A stretch of DNA of 64,000 bases from Burkholderia sp. 8Y. GTDB taxonomy: Bacteria; Pseudomonadota; Gammaproteobacteria; Burkholderiales; Burkholderiaceae. Numbering within the stretch: the first letter of the stretch is position 1; each line of letters begins with the position of its first letter. The position numbers and the translations under genes are program-made. The notes beneath the pieces are model-generated. The model worked only from the letters and a program-made list of their open reading frames with translations. It had not been told where the DNA came from and did not search any database. This document shows positions 7,932 to 16,325 of the stretch, in pieces. The DNA is taken from contig NZ_LR733548.1 in assembly GCF_902506145.1 (NCBI RefSeq), positions 1-64,000 on the forward strand. The letters run 5' to 3'.

Positions 7932-9980
7932 ATGTCGTCGCTTGCTGACGTAGACACGCATGTCCGGGAAGTGCTGAACATCGTCAATAACCCGCTCGCC
8001 ACGCGGCGCGCGAGCGATTCCGTCGCGCAATCGTGGATGCGGTGCCTCACCGAATTCCACCTCGATCCCGGCCGTTTCGTGATGCCGCCCGTGCTGACCA
8101 CGCGCGAACTCACGGATCGCCGCGAAGCCGCGAGCGATCTCATCGCGTGCTCCAAGCTCGAAATGACGACGCTGTATCAACAGCTCGCCGATCCGGAACT
8201 CGCGGTCGTGCTGGTGGATGCGGACGGCGTGATCGTGCATCAGGTGTCGTCGGTGCCGTTCGGCGAGGCCGTGGCCGCCGACGGCCTGCGCGTCGGCGCG
8301 CTCTGGAGCGAGCGGGAAGCCGGCACGAATGGCATGGGCACGTGCCTCGTCGAGCGCGACTGCATTGCCGTGTGCCAGCACGAACACTTCTATTCGCGCT
8401 ATACGTCGCTCACCTGCTCGGCCGCGCCGATTTTCGATGAACGCGGCAAAATCGCGGGCGTGCTCGACGTGACGAGCCGCTCCAAGCTGCTGCAGCAGCA
8501 TTCGCTGGTACTCGTCGGCATGTCGCGGCAGATGATCGAAAATCGTCTGATCGATGCGCGTTACCGGCACGCGAACATGGTCCACTTTCATAGCCGTCCT
8601 GAGTTCGTCGGCACGCTGCACGCGGGCAAGCTCGCGGTCAGCGACGAAGGCGTGGTGCTCGCCGCGAGCCGCAGCGCGCTCTTTCAGCTCGACCTGCGTT
8701 CGCCGGCGGAACTATGCGGCAAGCGCATCGAAGAGGCGTTCAACGCATCGCTCGAAGACATGATCGCGCGCAGCATACGCGGCTCGTTTCATCCGGTGAC
8801 GGTGTATAGCGCGAAGGCGAACAGCCGCTTCTTCGTCACCGCCCAGACGCCGCGCGAAGCGGCAAGCGGCGCGACGCGCATCGTCATGAACGATTCCGCA
8901 TTGACGTCGAATGCGCGTGCGAAGCCAGCCCGCAAGGACTCGCGAGAAAACGCAGGCGCGGGCCGTCTCGACAAACTCTCGCATCTGGAATTCGGCGACC
9001 CGCGCATGGCCTCGCAGATTCAGCTCGCGGCACGCGTGATTCAACGCAAGATTCCAATCATCCTGCGCGGGCAAACGGGCACGGGCAAGGAAGTCTTCGC
9101 CAATGCGCTGCACAGCATCAGCCCGAATGGAGCCGGCGCGTTCGTCGCGGTGAACTGCGCGTCGCTGCCGGAGAATCTCATCGAAAGCGAATTGTTCGGC
9201 TATCGCGCGGGCGCATTCACTGGCGCGCAGCGCGAAGGACGGCGAGGGAAGATCGTGCAGGCAAATGGCGGCACGCTGTTTCTCGATGAAATCGGCGACA
9301 TGCCGCTCGCGTTGCAGGCGCGCCTGCTGCGCGTGCTCGAAGAACACGAAGTCACGCCGCTGGGCGCGGAAACGACCGTGAAGGTGGACTTCCAGCTGAT
9401 CAGCGCGAGTCACCGCAATCTCGCGGAACTCGTGCAGACAGGCATGTTCCGCGAAGACCTGTATTACCGGCTCAACGGTATCGAAATCAATTTGCCGCCC
9501 TTACGCGAACGCGCCGATGCGCTCGCGCTCATCAGTCATATTCTCGGAACGGAATCCGACGAACCGCCCGCGTTGAGCGCGGAAGCGCGACAGGCATTGC
9601 TGAGTTATGCGTGGCCCGGCAATATCCGCCAATTGCGGCACGTGCTGCAAATGGCCATTGCGCTTTGCGACGGCCCCGAGATTCGCTGCGCGCATCTGCC
9701 GCCCGAGATCGCGAACGGCACGCGTGCACTCGGACCAGCGAGTACGCCGGCAACATCGGCCACTGCGCCGCCGCATCTCACCGACGACGCCGACACGTCC
9801 GCGCTCAACGCGATTCAGGTGAGAGAACGCGAGACTGTGCTGCTGCTGCTCGACGAGCATCGCTGGAACGTGAGCAACGTCGCGAAGGTGCTCGGCATCA
9901 GCCGCAATACGCTGTATCGCAAGATGCATCGGCTGCATATACGGCTGTCGCACGATTCATCCGCGCCGCACGACGCATGA
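7932..9980 (+). CDS. sigma-54-dependent transcriptional activator (AcoR-like, GAF-AAA+-Fis)
   Basis: 682 residues from the ATG at 7932 (GGAG upstream); a GTG at 7902 is possible. Order: N-terminal sensor region with a GAF domain at about 70-200 (EAGTNGMGTCLVE), AAA+ core at about 345-570, and a Fis-type helix-turn-helix at about 645-668 (NVAKVLGISRNTLYRK). The core has Walker A (RGQTGTGKE, 379-387), an intact GAFTGA loop (427-432) and Walker B (GGTLFLDEIGD), so it should engage sigma-54. It resembles AcoR-type regulators that respond to alcohols or their oxidation products. Its position inside the C1/PQQ island, with several -24/-12 elements nearby, makes it the likely regulator of fae, pqqA and the peptide at 30178. 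Confidence 0.9.
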   Translation: MSSLADVDTHVREVLNIVNNPLATRRASDSVAQSWMRCLTEFHLDPGRFVMPPVLTTRELTDRREAASDLIACSKLEMTTLYQQLADPELAVVLVDADGVIVHQVSSVPFGEAVAADGLRVGALWSEREAGTNGMGTCLVERDCIAVCQHEHFYSRYTSLTCSAAPIFDERGKIAGVLDVTSRSKLLQQHSLVLVGMSRQMIENRLIDARYRHANMVHFHSRPEFVGTLHAGKLAVSDEGVVLAASRSALFQLDLRSPAELCGKRIEEAFNASLEDMIARSIRGSFHPVTVYSAKANSRFFVTAQTPREAASGATRIVMNDSALTSNARAKPARKDSRENAGAGRLDKLSHLEFGDPRMASQIQLAARVIQRKIPIILRGQTGTGKEVFANALHSISPNGAGAFVAVNCASLPENLIESELFGYRAGAFTGAQREGRRGKIVQANGGTLFLDEIGDMPLALQARLLRVLEEHEVTPLGAETTVKVDFQLISASHRNLAELVQTGMFREDLYYRLNGIEINLPPLRERADALALISHILGTESDEPPALSAEARQALLSYAWPGNIRQLRHVLQMAIALCDGPEIRCAHLPPEIANGTRALGPASTPATSATAPPHLTDDADTSALNAIQVRERETVLLLLDEHRWNVSNVAKVLGISRNTLYRKMHRLHIRLSHDSSAPHDA

Positions 9981-10576
9981 CGCAGCCCGCGCCCGCCCGC
10001 CGGCTCGACGAGTTCAAACCCGACGCGCGTTTCGCGTGGTGCGTGACCGGCTCCGGTCACATGATCGAGGAATCGCTCGATCTCGCATTGCGCCTGCCGC
10101 GCTGCGACCTCTTCCTGTCGCGCGCGGGCGAAGAAGTGCTGCCGCTCTATGGCTGGCCCATCAAGAAGCTGCGCGAGCACTTCAAGGTCTTTCGCGACAA
10201 CAGCGCGAGCAGCGTGCCCGTGGGCATGCTCTATCACGGCGACTATCACACCGTCGTGATAGCGCCCGCGACCAGCAACACGGTGGCGAAATGCGCGTTC
10301 GGCATCTCGGATACGCTGCCCACCAATCTCTTCGCGCAGGCCGGCAAGCAGTGCGTGCCGGGCATCGTTTTCGCATGCGATACCGCGCCGAGCGTCATCA
10401 CGCAAACGCCGCGCGAATGGGTGGAACTGAGGCCGCGCGCCATCGAATTCGAAAACGTCGAACGGCTCGCGCGCATCGAACATACGACCGTCGCGCGCAC
10501 GCTCGACGACCTGAAGGCCGAGCTCGAACGGCGGCTTTCGGACCTGAATCTCGCATGGAACACATTGTCTTCCTGA
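9977..10576 (+). CDS. DmrB-like flavoprotein (putative dihydromethanopterin reductase)
   Basis: 199 residues, starting in an ATGA overlap with the regulator gene. A flavoprotein of the archaeoflavoprotein/DmrB type: N-terminal FAWCVTGSGHMIEESLDLA, a phosphate/flavin-binding segment, and VVIAPATSNTVAKCAFGISD in the middle, typical of the family. DmrB reduces dihydromethanopterin to the tetrahydro form, the last step in making the active cofactor; that role fits here. The C-terminus overlaps the next start by 22 bp. Family assignment is good; the exact electron donor is unknown. Confidence 0.78.
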   Translation: MTQPAPARRLDEFKPDARFAWCVTGSGHMIEESLDLALRLPRCDLFLSRAGEEVLPLYGWPIKKLREHFKVFRDNSASSVPVGMLYHGDYHTVVIAPATSNTVAKCAFGISDTLPTNLFAQAGKQCVPGIVFACDTAPSVITQTPREWVELRPRAIEFENVERLARIEHTTVARTLDDLKAELERRLSDLNLAWNTLSS

Positions 10577-11955
10577 CCGGCAGGCTCGCGGAGCAGAGCC
10601 TTTATCGCGTGCTCGAAGGCATCGCGCCTGCGGACGCGCAATCGGCTTTCACGTGGGAAGTGCGCGAGATCGGGCTGCAAGTGGCCGGACTGATGACCGC
10701 CGACATGATTCGCCGGCGCGTCGCGGTGCCTCTCAGCACAGGCACGAGCCGCATGATCGTGCCGGGCCGATGCCGTGGCGACCTCGACGCGCTCACCGCG
10801 CACTATGGCGTGAAAGTGGAGCGCGGTCCCGAAGAAGTGAAGGACTTGCCGCAGTTCTTCGGGCGCGAGGCAAGGCATGTGGATTTATCGCGCTATGAGA
10901 CGGAGATCTTCGCGGAGATTGTCGATGCGCCGCATCTCGATCTCGAAGGCATCGCCGCGCGGGCGCGCGACTACGCGAACCAGGGCGCGGATGTGATCGA
11001 CATCGGCTGCCTGCCCGAGACGCCGTTTCCGCATCTCGAAGACGCGGTCGCCATGCTGAAGAACGAGGGCTATCGCGTGAGCATCGATTCGATGCTCGCC
11101 GACGAGCTTCTACGCGGAGGACGCGCGGGCGCCGATTATCTGATGAGCCTGAACGTCGATACGCTGTGGATCGCGGACGAAACCGCATCGACGCCCATTC
11201 TCGTGCCGCGCGAGCCGCACGACATGGCGTCGCTCGATGCGGCCATCGACGCGATGAAAGCGCGGGGTCGCCCGTTCCTCGCCGATCCGATTCTCGACCC
11301 GATTCCGTTCGGGCTCGCGGTGTCTATCGCGCGTTATGTGAACTTGCGCGAGCGCCATGCGGATGTCGCGATCATGATGGGCATCGGCAATGTGACGGAG
11401 CTGACCGAAGCGGACACGAGCGGCATCAACGCGGTGCTGCTCGGCATGGCGGCGGAACTGCGCGTCGCGGCGGTGCTGACGACATCCGTGAGCCTGCACG
11501 CGCGCCGCGCCGTGCGCGAAGCCGATGTCGCGCGGCGCGTCATGCACGCGGCACGCGAGACTCAGACGCTGCCCAAAGGCATTTCGGGCGACCTCTCCGC
11601 GCTGCACGCGAAGCGCCCTTTTCCCTATAGCGCAGCGGAAATCGACGAACTCGCCCGTTCCGTACGGGATCCTAACTTTCGCGTTCAGGTGTCGGAAGAA
11701 GGCATCCATGTGTATAACCGCGAGGGGCACGGCATCGGCAGCGACCCATTCGCGCTCTATCCCGGCCTGAAGCTCGAAGCAGACGGCGGACACGCGTTCT
11801 ACATGGGCGTTCAGCTTGCGCGCGCGGAGATTGCATGGCAACTCGGCAAGCGTTTCGATCAGGATCAGCCACTCGACTGGGGATGCGAAGTGGATCGTCC
11901 CGAGGAAGATCTGACGACGTGGCGCGCGCCCGGCGCCACGATGAAGAAGCGGTGA
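10555..11955 (+). CDS. dihydropteroate synthase-like protein (DUF6513-type N-terminus)
   Basis: 466 residues from the ATG at 10555, which overlaps the flavoprotein gene by 22 bp; upstream frame extension is a shadow. The N-terminal ~120 residues (IVFLTGRLAEQSLYRVL) form a domain found in methylotrophs and methanogens. The pterin-binding TIM barrel follows, with ADVIDIGCLPETPFPHLED and VSIDSMLADE like the DHPS motifs, then GIGNVTELTEAD. Known DHPS joins pterin to p-aminobenzoate; here the partner is expected to be the beta-RFAP product, giving 7,8-dihydropterin-RFAP. The reaction is inferred from family and context. Confidence 0.8.
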   Translation: MEHIVFLTGRLAEQSLYRVLEGIAPADAQSAFTWEVREIGLQVAGLMTADMIRRRVAVPLSTGTSRMIVPGRCRGDLDALTAHYGVKVERGPEEVKDLPQFFGREARHVDLSRYETEIFAEIVDAPHLDLEGIAARARDYANQGADVIDIGCLPETPFPHLEDAVAMLKNEGYRVSIDSMLADELLRGGRAGADYLMSLNVDTLWIADETASTPILVPREPHDMASLDAAIDAMKARGRPFLADPILDPIPFGLAVSIARYVNLRERHADVAIMMGIGNVTELTEADTSGINAVLLGMAAELRVAAVLTTSVSLHARRAVREADVARRVMHAARETQTLPKGISGDLSALHAKRPFPYSAAEIDELARSVRDPNFRVQVSEEGIHVYNREGHGIGSDPFALYPGLKLEADGGHAFYMGVQLARAEIAWQLGKRFDQDQPLDWGCEVDRPEEDLTTWRAPGATMKKR

Positions 11956-12001
11956 CTACCTGGCGTCACGCCCCGCAAGCGGGACACTTTGCTGCGTTTC
12001 C

Positions 12002-12012
12002 GTCACAGTGAC
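12002..12012. promoter_or_regulatory. 11-bp palindrome upstream of the pqqA promoter
   Basis: GTCACAGTGAC is a perfect odd palindrome 26 bp upstream of the -24 element at 12038. A CCCGC-AA-GCGGG hairpin lies just before it (11970-11981), which may end the previous transcript. Sigma-54 activators usually bind dyads upstream of the promoter, so one of these is a possible activator site, though 12002 is close in. Low support. Confidence 0.3.
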
Positions 12013-12037
12013 TCGCCCGGGCAATAGCTGCATGCGT

Positions 12038-12053
12038 TGGCATGGCGCTTGCG
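12038..12053 (+). promoter_or_regulatory. sigma-54 (-24/-12) promoter for pqqA
   Basis: TGGCATGGCGCTTGCG matches TGGCAC-R-N4-TTGCW with only T for C in the -24 box and G for W at the end; GG and GC are separated by the required 10 nt. Predicted start near 12064, giving a 75-nt leader before pqqA. It is the only strong promoter-like sequence in the 183-bp spacer after the DHPS-like gene. Confidence 0.72.
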
Positions 12054-12138
12054 TCGCTTCGCGAGCGCACTTCGTCCGGACCGCGGGCGATGTCGTTGGC
12101 AATGACTGACTTACTCGTTCACCCAAGGAGAAATAGCG

Positions 12139-12213
12139 ATGCAATGGACCACGCCGAGCTTCACCGACATGCGTTTCGGTTTCGAAATCACGATGTACAT
12201 CGCCACGCGCTGA
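12139..12213 (+). CDS. pqqA: PQQ precursor peptide PqqA
   Basis: 24-residue ribosomal precursor of pyrroloquinoline quinone: MQWTTPSFTDMRFGFEITMY then IATR. The E-x-x-x-Y motif (Glu16, Tyr20) supplies the two residues that PqqE crosslinks and that become the PQQ ring system; the length and the W-x-x-P start are typical. The ribosome site AAGGAG lies 9 nt upstream. It is preceded by a sigma-54 promoter and followed after 13 nt by a strong stem-loop. Unusually it is 10.4 kb away from pqqB; no second pqqA was found next to pqqB. Confidence 0.95.
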   Translation: MQWTTPSFTDMRFGFEITMYIATR

Positions 12214-12226
12214 GCGCGGCGCACTA

Positions 12227-12252
12227 CCGCGCGAAGCGGCATCTTCGCGCGG
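12227..12252 (+). other. strong stem-loop after pqqA
   Basis: Perfect 10-bp inverted repeat: CCGCGCGAAG (12227-12236) and CTTCGCGCGG (12243-12252) with a 6-nt loop, 13 nt after the pqqA stop. No T-run follows, so it looks like a partial-readthrough or mRNA-stabilising structure rather than a full terminator. Such a structure would give more pqqA transcript than downstream transcript, which suits a stoichiometric precursor. Confidence 0.7.
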
Positions 12253-12283
12253 CTTCGACTGATGAACGCATGCGCGGACAGCC

Positions 12284-12853
12284 ATGATCTACGAGACGAT
12301 CGTCACGACGGCGGATCGCGATGGCCGCGCGCATGTCGCGCCGATGGGCGTGCGCTTCGAGGAAGGCTTTGCGATTCTCGCGCCGTTTCGCCCTTCGACG
12401 ACGCTCGATAACGTCATATCGACCCAAAGCGCCGTCATCAACTTCACCACCGATGTGCGTGTTTTCGCGGGCTGCGTCACGGGCTTTCAACGCGACTGGC
12501 CGACGCTTCCCGCCACCGCGGTGCCGAGCGTGCGCCTCGCGGAGAGCCTCGCGCATGTCGAGCTGAGTCTTGTCGAACTGACCGATGACGAGACGCGCCC
12601 CACGCTGCGCATGGAATGCGTGCATCGCGAGACGCACGCGCCGTTTCCCGGCTTCAACCGCGCGCAGGCCGCAGTCGTCGAAGGCGCGATTCTCGTCAGC
12701 CGTCTCTTCATGTTGCCGCAAGACAAAGTGGATAGCGAGATCGGCTATCTGCGCATTGCCATCGACAAAACCGCGGGCGATGCTGAGCGCACCGCATGGA
12801 ACTGGCTCATGCAGGCGATCGAACAGCATCGCGCGAAGACGCTTCGTTCCTGA
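12284..12853 (+). CDS. DUF447-family protein
   Basis: 189 residues. Belongs to a family shared by methanogens and H4MPT-using methylotrophs: MIYETIVTTADRDGRAHVAPMG at the start and GAILVSRLFMLP later. The N-terminal half looks like a flavin-reductase-type split barrel. No catalytic function is known to me; the phylogenetic pattern suggests a part in C1 cofactor metabolism. The ATG lies 31 nt after the pqqA stem-loop with only a weak ribosome site, and the next gene follows after 22 bp. Confidence 0.75.
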   Translation: MIYETIVTTADRDGRAHVAPMGVRFEEGFAILAPFRPSTTLDNVISTQSAVINFTTDVRVFAGCVTGFQRDWPTLPATAVPSVRLAESLAHVELSLVELTDDETRPTLRMECVHRETHAPFPGFNRAQAAVVEGAILVSRLFMLPQDKVDSEIGYLRIAIDKTAGDAERTAWNWLMQAIEQHRAKTLRS

Positions 12854-12875
12854 TGCCATCCTCTGGAGTTTCACG

Positions 12876-13580
12876 ATGACCGCACTGCTCGCGAGCGTCC
12901 GCTCGGCGGATGAAGCATTCGATGCCGCAAACGCCGGCGCGGATCTGATCGATCTTAAGGAACCGCATGCGGGCGCGCTCGGCGGCGTCGCGACGGACGA
13001 AATCGCGCGAATCGTGCGTGCCTTGCGCGCGCAGTATGCGGTGCGGCCCATTAGCGCGACCATCGGCGACTTGCCTAACGACGCGCTCATTGAAATCTCG
13101 ACCCGCGTGCTCGACGTTGCGGTCACAGGCGTGGATTACGTGAAGGTCGGTGTCACGCCCGGACCGCTCGCCGCTCAGTGCTTGCATCATCTTGCGTCCT
13201 TGCCCGCGACGGTCGTGCCCGTGCTGCTGTCCGACGACGGCATAGACAGTGCGCTCGCCATGCTGGCGGCGCGGCTCGGATTCGTCGCGCTCGTGTTCGA
13301 CACGGCGAACAAGAACGGCCGCACACTCTTCGATCGCGTCGATACCGCGACGCTTGCCGCGTGCCTTTCGCAAGCGCGTTCGGGCGGCATGATGACCGCG
13401 CTCGCCGGATCGCTCAGGTGGTCCGATCTCGAACAAATACGCGCGCTGTCGCCCGATATCGCGGGCTTCAGAGGCGCGCTATGCGACGAACGCGATGGAC
13501 GCGCGGGCCGGCTCGATCCGTTGCGTGTGCGTCAGTGGGCGCGTGCGCTACATGGCGAGCGCATGACCGCTCATGCCTGA
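12876..13580 (+). CDS. mfnB: (5-formylfuran-3-yl)methyl phosphate synthase (MfnB-like)
   Basis: 234 residues, preceded by a TGGAG ribosome site. MfnB makes the furan ring precursor of methanofuran from two glyceraldehyde-3-phosphate molecules. The TIM-barrel motifs are clear: LLASVRSADEA at the N-terminus, DLIDLKEP (Lys28 corresponds to the Schiff-base lysine), VDYVKVGV in the middle, and MTALAGSL and GFRGALC near the end. It shows that a methanofuran-type cofactor is made, as required by the fhc genes downstream. Its last 10 bp overlap the convergent kinase gene. Confidence 0.87.
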   Translation: MTALLASVRSADEAFDAANAGADLIDLKEPHAGALGGVATDEIARIVRALRAQYAVRPISATIGDLPNDALIEISTRVLDVAVTGVDYVKVGVTPGPLAAQCLHHLASLPATVVPVLLSDDGIDSALAMLAARLGFVALVFDTANKNGRTLFDRVDTATLAACLSQARSGGMMTALAGSLRWSDLEQIRALSPDIAGFRGALCDERDGRAGRLDPLRVRQWARALHGERMTAHA

Positions 13581-14158
13581 AACGCGAGGAGCCGGTCTCG
13601 CATGACCGACGCATCGCCCTTGCTGAAAACTTCCACCAGGTAATTCGCGTCTTTCACGTAGGCAGGAAAGCGTCGATCGACGATCCCGCTCGCGGCCAGC
13701 GTTTCGAGCGGCGCGTGTGCTTCGATATTGCATGACTTAACGAGCATCAGGCGCTCGGCGTTGAGCGTCGTCGAAAGCCATGCAGCGAGACTGTCGGATG
13801 TGGTGTCCCAGTTGGTCATCGAGTCGGGCGCGGTACGCATCAGATCGGTCGGCACCCATACGGCCACCTGGCCATCGCGCAGCGCGCGCCGGATGCGTTC
13901 TTCATTCGATGCCAGCACGAGTTCGGGCAGCACGCCTTGCATGAGGATCGCGTACTGCGTCATCGCGAGCAGACACATGTTATGCGCGGCGAGGTCGTCG
14001 AAGCACCATTCGCGCTGATACTGCCGCACCGCGTCCGCGAAATCGCCGCCGCCCGGCACGATCACCACGCGCCCGCCGCCCAGTTCCCAAAGCCGCGTCA
14101 GCCATTCGCGCAGCGCGGGATCGTGACTCAGGCTTCCCCCGATCTTGACCACCCACAT
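13571..14158 (-). CDS. amino-acid-kinase family protein (MfnE candidate)
   Basis: 195 residues from the ATG at 14158. An aspartokinase-fold kinase: WVVKIGGSL at the N-terminus, VVIVPGGGDFADAVR as the phosphate/substrate loop, MLVKSCNIEAH, and a C-terminal YVKDANYLVEVFSKGD. In methanogens MfnE, from the same superfamily, phosphorylates (aminomethylfuran)methyl phosphate to the diphosphate; placement beside mfnB and MfnF/MfnD-like genes makes this the best hypothesis. It is the last of three minus-strand genes (15279-16325, 14164-15282, this one), 5 bp after its neighbour. Confidence 0.72.
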   Translation of the reverse strand: MWVVKIGGSLSHDPALREWLTRLWELGGGRVVIVPGGGDFADAVRQYQREWCFDDLAAHNMCLLAMTQYAILMQGVLPELVLASNEERIRRALRDGQVAVWVPTDLMRTAPDSMTNWDTTSDSLAAWLSTTLNAERLMLVKSCNIEAHAPLETLAASGIVDRRFPAYVKDANYLVEVFSKGDASVMRDRLLAFQA

Positions 14159-14163
14159 GGCCG

Positions 14164-15282
14164 TTATCCTCGCTCGAGATCGAGCGGCTCGTCGAAGCCG
14201 CCCGCTTCCATGCCCGCAATCGGCGATGCCGCGAGCAGCGCCACCGCCACGCTCGGCGCGCACGTCGAAGCCCATTCGGCCCGCTCTGCACCATGCGACG
14301 CAACGCCCGCGAGCCGCGCGAAGTCCACGTAGCCACGCGCGTCTTGCTGCGCCGCTGCGGCAGCGAGGAAGCGCCCGCATCCCGCACCGACGATCGGCGC
14401 CCTTGCCAGCGCGTCATGCTGCGCGCTCACGCGAGCCACATTCGCTTCGAGCGTGCGCAACTGCTCGTGCCGCCATGCAAGCGCGAAACGCCGCCATTCA
14501 TCGGAGCTCGCATCGCAGGCATCACGTCCGATCATTCGTGCAATGCGCGCACGGCTCGCCGCTTGCGTCTTCGGGCCGTTGTCCGCGCTCGGGTGCTGAT
14601 CGTGCGCGTCCCACAACTCGCCGGTCAAACGATACACATCCGCTGTCGTCGCGAACCACTCGTTCATCACGCCCGAGGTTTCGCCCCTGAATGCGATGCG
14701 ATGCGCGACGCCGCACAACGGCGTTCGCACGATGCCCTGATACACGAGCTCGCCGCTGACGAGACGCTGCGCATCGTTCATGCCGCGCGCGGCGACCTTG
14801 CCCGCGACGATCGGGATGATGTCCGTCGTCGTGCTGCCGACATCGACGAGCAACGCATCGGGCAGGCGCGTCGCGACGTACTCGGCGCTCGCCAGCCAGT
14901 TCGCCGATGCGACCTTGCGCCAGCCGTCCGCGCAGGCAGAACGCGCGAGCCAGTTCGCCTTGCCGCCGTAGAACATCGTGCGCGGCCCGAGCCGTTGCGC
15001 AAGCGTTCGGGTCAGCGCGCGCACGCCTTCGGCGCGGTCCGCGAAGAGATCGACCATTTCGCCGGTCATCGTGACCGCGTGGCGCGCGGGGGCATCGGCG
15101 GCTTGCGGCCAGCGTTCGAACACGTCCTCGATGACTCGCTCCAGATGCGCGATGCCTTGCCACAACGGACACGCCCATTGCGCGACATCGACGACCGCGC
15201 TGGCCGCTGTCATGCACACCTTCACGTGCGCGCCGCCCACGTCCCAGCCGAAGACCGGCGCGTCGCCCGCACGCGTCGTCAT
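14164..15282 (-). CDS. H4MPT-linked C1-transfer protein, hydantoinase/oxoprolinase fold (MfnF-like)
   Basis: 372 residues from the ATG at 15282, which overlaps the upstream stop as ATGA; a start nine codons earlier is possible. It has two ASKHA-type phosphate loops, VFGWDVGGAHVKV near the N-terminus and DALLVDVGSTTTDIIPI near residue 145, then a C-terminal GAGCGRFLAAAAA. This is the family first called probable H4MPT-linked C1 transfer pathway protein; in M. jannaschii MfnF joins the furan diphosphate to gamma-glutamyl-tyramine. The same condensation is inferred here. Translationally coupled to the ATP-grasp gene. Confidence 0.78.
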   Translation of the reverse strand: MTTRAGDAPVFGWDVGGAHVKVCMTAASAVVDVAQWACPLWQGIAHLERVIEDVFERWPQAADAPARHAVTMTGEMVDLFADRAEGVRALTRTLAQRLGPRTMFYGGKANWLARSACADGWRKVASANWLASAEYVATRLPDALLVDVGSTTTDIIPIVAGKVAARGMNDAQRLVSGELVYQGIVRTPLCGVAHRIAFRGETSGVMNEWFATTADVYRLTGELWDAHDQHPSADNGPKTQAASRARIARMIGRDACDASSDEWRRFALAWRHEQLRTLEANVARVSAQHDALARAPIVGAGCGRFLAAAAAQQDARGYVDFARLAGVASHGAERAEWASTCAPSVAVALLAASPIAGMEAGGFDEPLDLERG

Positions 15283-16325
15283 GACGAAACTCCGCACGCG
15301 CGCACGCATGGGTCATCCTGTCCGAAGCCCGGTACACCATGCGCCGCCAGCAATTCGGCCGCGAGCTTGCGCGCCTTGCTGAGTTCCGCATAAGCCACGG
15401 TCAGCCGCGGATTGACTTCGATGACGACAGGCCCACGCTCGGCATGCCACACGACGTCGATGCCCGCGAAGCCGCGCAAGCCGGGAAGCGCGTGCGCCAC
15501 GCGTTGCGCAAGCGTTTCAAGCACGCGGCCTCGTTCGCTATCACGCTGGATCGTGTCGACATCGACGCCATCGAACTGCACGACGCGCTGATGACGAGTC
15601 GACTGCACTGCATCGGAAAGCCCGATACGTTGATGATTGATCGACAGTAGCCGCGCGCCTGCGCCGTCGCAGAGCAGCGACAGGCTGAGCGCTTCGCCTT
15701 CGATCCACGCCTGCAGCACAGGATTGCGTCCCGCCGCTGCGCGCGCTTCGTATTCTTCGCGCGCCGCGCCGAGTTCGTTAAAGACGTAAGTGTCGAGGCC
15801 GCCCGCGCCGTCGTCGGGCTTCACCACCCAGCGGCGCGCTTCCGCTTCGACGGCGCGCTCCGGTTCGAGCGCGGGCGTCACAGCGATGCCGTATGCGGCG
15901 AGGCACGCGGCCGTCGCGCTCTTGCTGGATGCCACGCGTATCGCCTCCTTCGAACAACCGAGCCAGCGCGCCGCGCCGACTGCATCATGAAGCCGCAAGA
16001 GCAGGCCGTCGCATTCAGGCGCGATGACCATGGCATAGTCGTGCTCATGCGCGATGCGTGAGACAAAGTGCGTTATCGGTTCGCCGCTCTCAGGGCGCGC
16101 ATGAGCGTGATGCTCGTCACCCTGCTCGAAGCAGGACGTGGCGATGGTTACATCGACTCCATCGAGCGCGCGCAAATCGTCGGCGATGGCATCGCGCATC
16201 ACGCGGCCTTCGACGATCAGCGCGCTGAGGTCCGCGAGGCTGCCTGCGCTTGCGACATCGGGATCGATACCGCCGCCGGTGAGATACTCGAACACGAATA
16301 GTCTGGTCAAGGGAAAGCCATCCAT
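15279..16325 (-). CDS. ATP-grasp ligase (MfnD-like)
   Basis: 348 residues. RLFVFEYLTGGGIDPD at the N-terminus and VVIEVNPRLTVAYAELS at the metal site are typical of the archaeal ATP-grasp group that includes MfnD, which adds glutamate to tyramine in methanofuran synthesis. The lysine-rich loop WVVKPDDGAGGLDTYVF is also present. No tyrosine decarboxylase (MfnA) is seen in the window, so the acceptor could be tyrosine rather than tyramine, as in known methylofuran. The ATG at 16325 shares a CATG with the divergent gene's ATG; a TTG at 16310 (giving LTRLFVFEY) is an alternative start. Confidence 0.78.
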   Translation of the reverse strand: MDGFPLTRLFVFEYLTGGGIDPDVASAGSLADLSALIVEGRVMRDAIADDLRALDGVDVTIATSCFEQGDEHHAHARPESGEPITHFVSRIAHEHDYAMVIAPECDGLLLRLHDAVGAARWLGCSKEAIRVASSKSATAACLAAYGIAVTPALEPERAVEAEARRWVVKPDDGAGGLDTYVFNELGAAREEYEARAAAGRNPVLQAWIEGEALSLSLLCDGAGARLLSINHQRIGLSDAVQSTRHQRVVQFDGVDVDTIQRDSERGRVLETLAQRVAHALPGLRGFAGIDVVWHAERGPVVIEVNPRLTVAYAELSKARKLAAELLAAHGVPGFGQDDPCVRACGVSS

